Source: Bryobacterales bacterium | GTDB taxonomy: Bacteria > Acidobacteriota > Terriglobia > Bryobacterales > Bryobacteraceae | Length of the DNA: 6,849 nucleotides | NCBI GenBank assembly: GCA_020853155.1 | Contig: JADYZL010000530.1 | Coordinates: forward strand, 1-6,849 | Direction: 5' to 3' | Shown here: positions 5,960 through 6,849 of the stretch, one piece after another | How the letters are laid out: every line of letters begins with the position of its first letter | How positions within the stretch are numbered: the first letter of the stretch is position 1 | Position numbers and translations under genes: made by a program | The notes under the pieces: model-generated | The model's database searches: none | What the model saw: only the letters and a program-made list of their open reading frames with translations | What the model was told of the DNA's origin: nothing

Positions 5960-6849
5960 ATGGGTCGATTTCTTCGAGTGGCGCTGTTCCTGGTCGTGTC
6001 CGTGGCGGCTTCGGCCCAGACGCTCACGCTCGAAAAACTCGAGTCTTTTCTCACCTCGTCCGTCAAGCTCAACTGGAAAGACAAGGATGTCGCCAGTTAC
6101 CTCGCCAAGGTCAAGCTCACGTCGCAGTTGCCGGACGGCTTCCTGGTCGAAATGAAGGCGGCAGGCGTCGGCCCGAAAACCGAAGAGGCCCTGCAAGCCC
6201 TCGCCGCGCGCAGCAGGAGCCTTCCCCCGGCCTCGCCCGTAAGCGCGAAGGAAGTCGCCGCTCCTCCATCCCGCCCCGCCCCCTCCGCGGAAGATCAAAA
6301 ACGCATCCTCGATTGGATGCGCGAGTACGCCGCCAACTATTCGAAGAACCTCCCGGATTTCATCTGCGTTCAAGTCACGCGCCGCTACGTCGATCCTTCC
6401 GGCCTCGAGCTCTGGCAGAAGCAGGATACCGTCACCGCCAAGCTCAGCTACTTCGAAGACAAGGAAAACTACGACGTTATCCTGGTCAATAACCAACCCG
6501 TCCAGAACATGGCCATCCAGCAGCTAGGCGGCGCTTCGAGCACCGGTGAGTTCGGCACCATGCTCAAGGAAATCTTCGAGAAGGAATCCCACACGGAGTT
6601 TCATTGGCTCCGCTACGGCACCCTGCGCGGCCGCCTCATGCACGTCTTCTCCTATAAGCTCCCCCGCCGCTACTCCAAATGGACCGTCAAATACGATGAC
6701 CTTGACCCCGTGATTGCCGGCCAGGAAGGCCTCATCTACGTCGATCACGACACGGAATTGATCATGCGGATCGCCCAGAACACCACCGATATTCCCGCCG
6801 GCTATCCCCTCTTCAAAGCCTGGACGACCCTCGATTACGACTTCACGAA
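5960..6849 (+). CDS. Secreted protein of unknown function (5' part; runs off the window)
   Basis: The frame is open from ATG 5960 to the window end, giving 296 visible residues without a stop. Residues 1-19 are a clear signal peptide (MGRFLR, hydrophobic core, cleavage at ASA-Q). Residues 22-86 form a small helical domain ending in GVGPKTEEALQAL (69-81), which looks like a helix-hairpin-helix turn. A Pro/Ala-rich linker (about 88-110) leads to a larger domain starting with a helix and NLPDFICVQVTRRY (130-143), then mixed strands including YFEDKENYDVILVNNQPVQ and GLIYVDHDTELIMRI. I recall similar LPDFIC-type secreted proteins in Acidobacteriota but know no assigned function. Codon use resembles the neighbours. 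It lies 64 nt after the hydrolase on the same strand without a clear terminator, so co-transcription is likely. The purine-rich AGAGAGGG directly before the ATG is closer than usual for a ribosome site; no other in-frame start keeps the basic N-terminus. Confidence 0.8.
   Translation, partial: MGRFLRVALFLVVSVAASAQTLTLEKLESFLTSSVKLNWKDKDVASYLAKVKLTSQLPDGFLVEMKAAGVGPKTEEALQALAARSRSLPPASPVSAKEVAAPPSRPAPSAEDQKRILDWMREYAANYSKNLPDFICVQVTRRYVDPSGLELWQKQDTVTAKLSYFEDKENYDVILVNNQPVQNMAIQQLGGASSTGEFGTMLKEIFEKESHTEFHWLRYGTLRGRLMHVFSYKLPRRYSKWTVKYDDLDPVIAGQEGLIYVDHDTELIMRIAQNTTDIPAGYPLFKAWTTLDYDFT

Noticed and set aside
5305..6084. A 259-residue minus-strand frame
   Set aside because: It is antisense to the SGNH catalytic domain and to the start of the next gene; the real motifs GDSIT, GTND and DGLHP are on the plus strand.
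5948..6496. A 182-residue minus-strand frame
   Set aside because: It is antisense to the secreted protein at 5960, which has a clean signal peptide and continues open to the window end.

Overview
The window looks like chromosomal DNA from a GC-rich Gram-negative bacterium, most probably an Acidobacteriota of the Solibacter/Bryobacter type. The inference rests on a very long Oar-like TonB-dependent receptor with an N-terminal carboxypeptidase-regulatory-like domain (a paralogous family greatly expanded in that phylum), and on a secreted protein carrying an LPDFIC-type motif that I associate with acidobacterial genomes. No taxonomic marker gene is present, so this is inference. There is no sign of insertion sequences, phage genes, CRISPR or a confident RNA gene.

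Layout. The left two thirds is on the minus strand. The receptor gene (752-4330) ends in a perfect GC-rich hairpin with a T-rich tail (675-714), a convincing intrinsic terminator. Beyond it lies a small PepSY-type membrane protein gene (6-593), whose start is preceded almost directly by a -10-like box, so it may have its own nearly leaderless promoter. The right third is on the plus strand: a secreted SGNH/GDSL hydrolase (4789-5895), then 64 nt later a second secreted protein of unknown function (from 5960) that runs off the window end. Both have signal peptides and are probably co-transcribed.

The two halves diverge from a 458-nt intergenic region (4331-4788). It holds a good sigma70-like promoter for the receptor (TTGACT, 17 nt, TACAAA) with an AT-rich upstream tract and an adjoining inverted repeat, a weaker -10 candidate and GGAGG ribosome site before the hydrolase, and a short tRNA T-arm look-alike that does not build a proper tRNA.

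How the genes may work together (inference): all four products are predicted to act in the envelope or outside the cytoplasm. The receptor would bring a ligand through the outer membrane, the PepSY protein sits in the inner membrane with a periplasmic domain, and the hydrolase is an exported esterase-like enzyme. This suggests uptake or processing of an extracellular substrate, but nothing in the sequence identifies it. No clearly novel defence, mobile or signalling system is visible. The best leads are the architecture of the hydrolase and the terminal secreted protein, the two cysteine pairs in the receptor, and the divergent control region.
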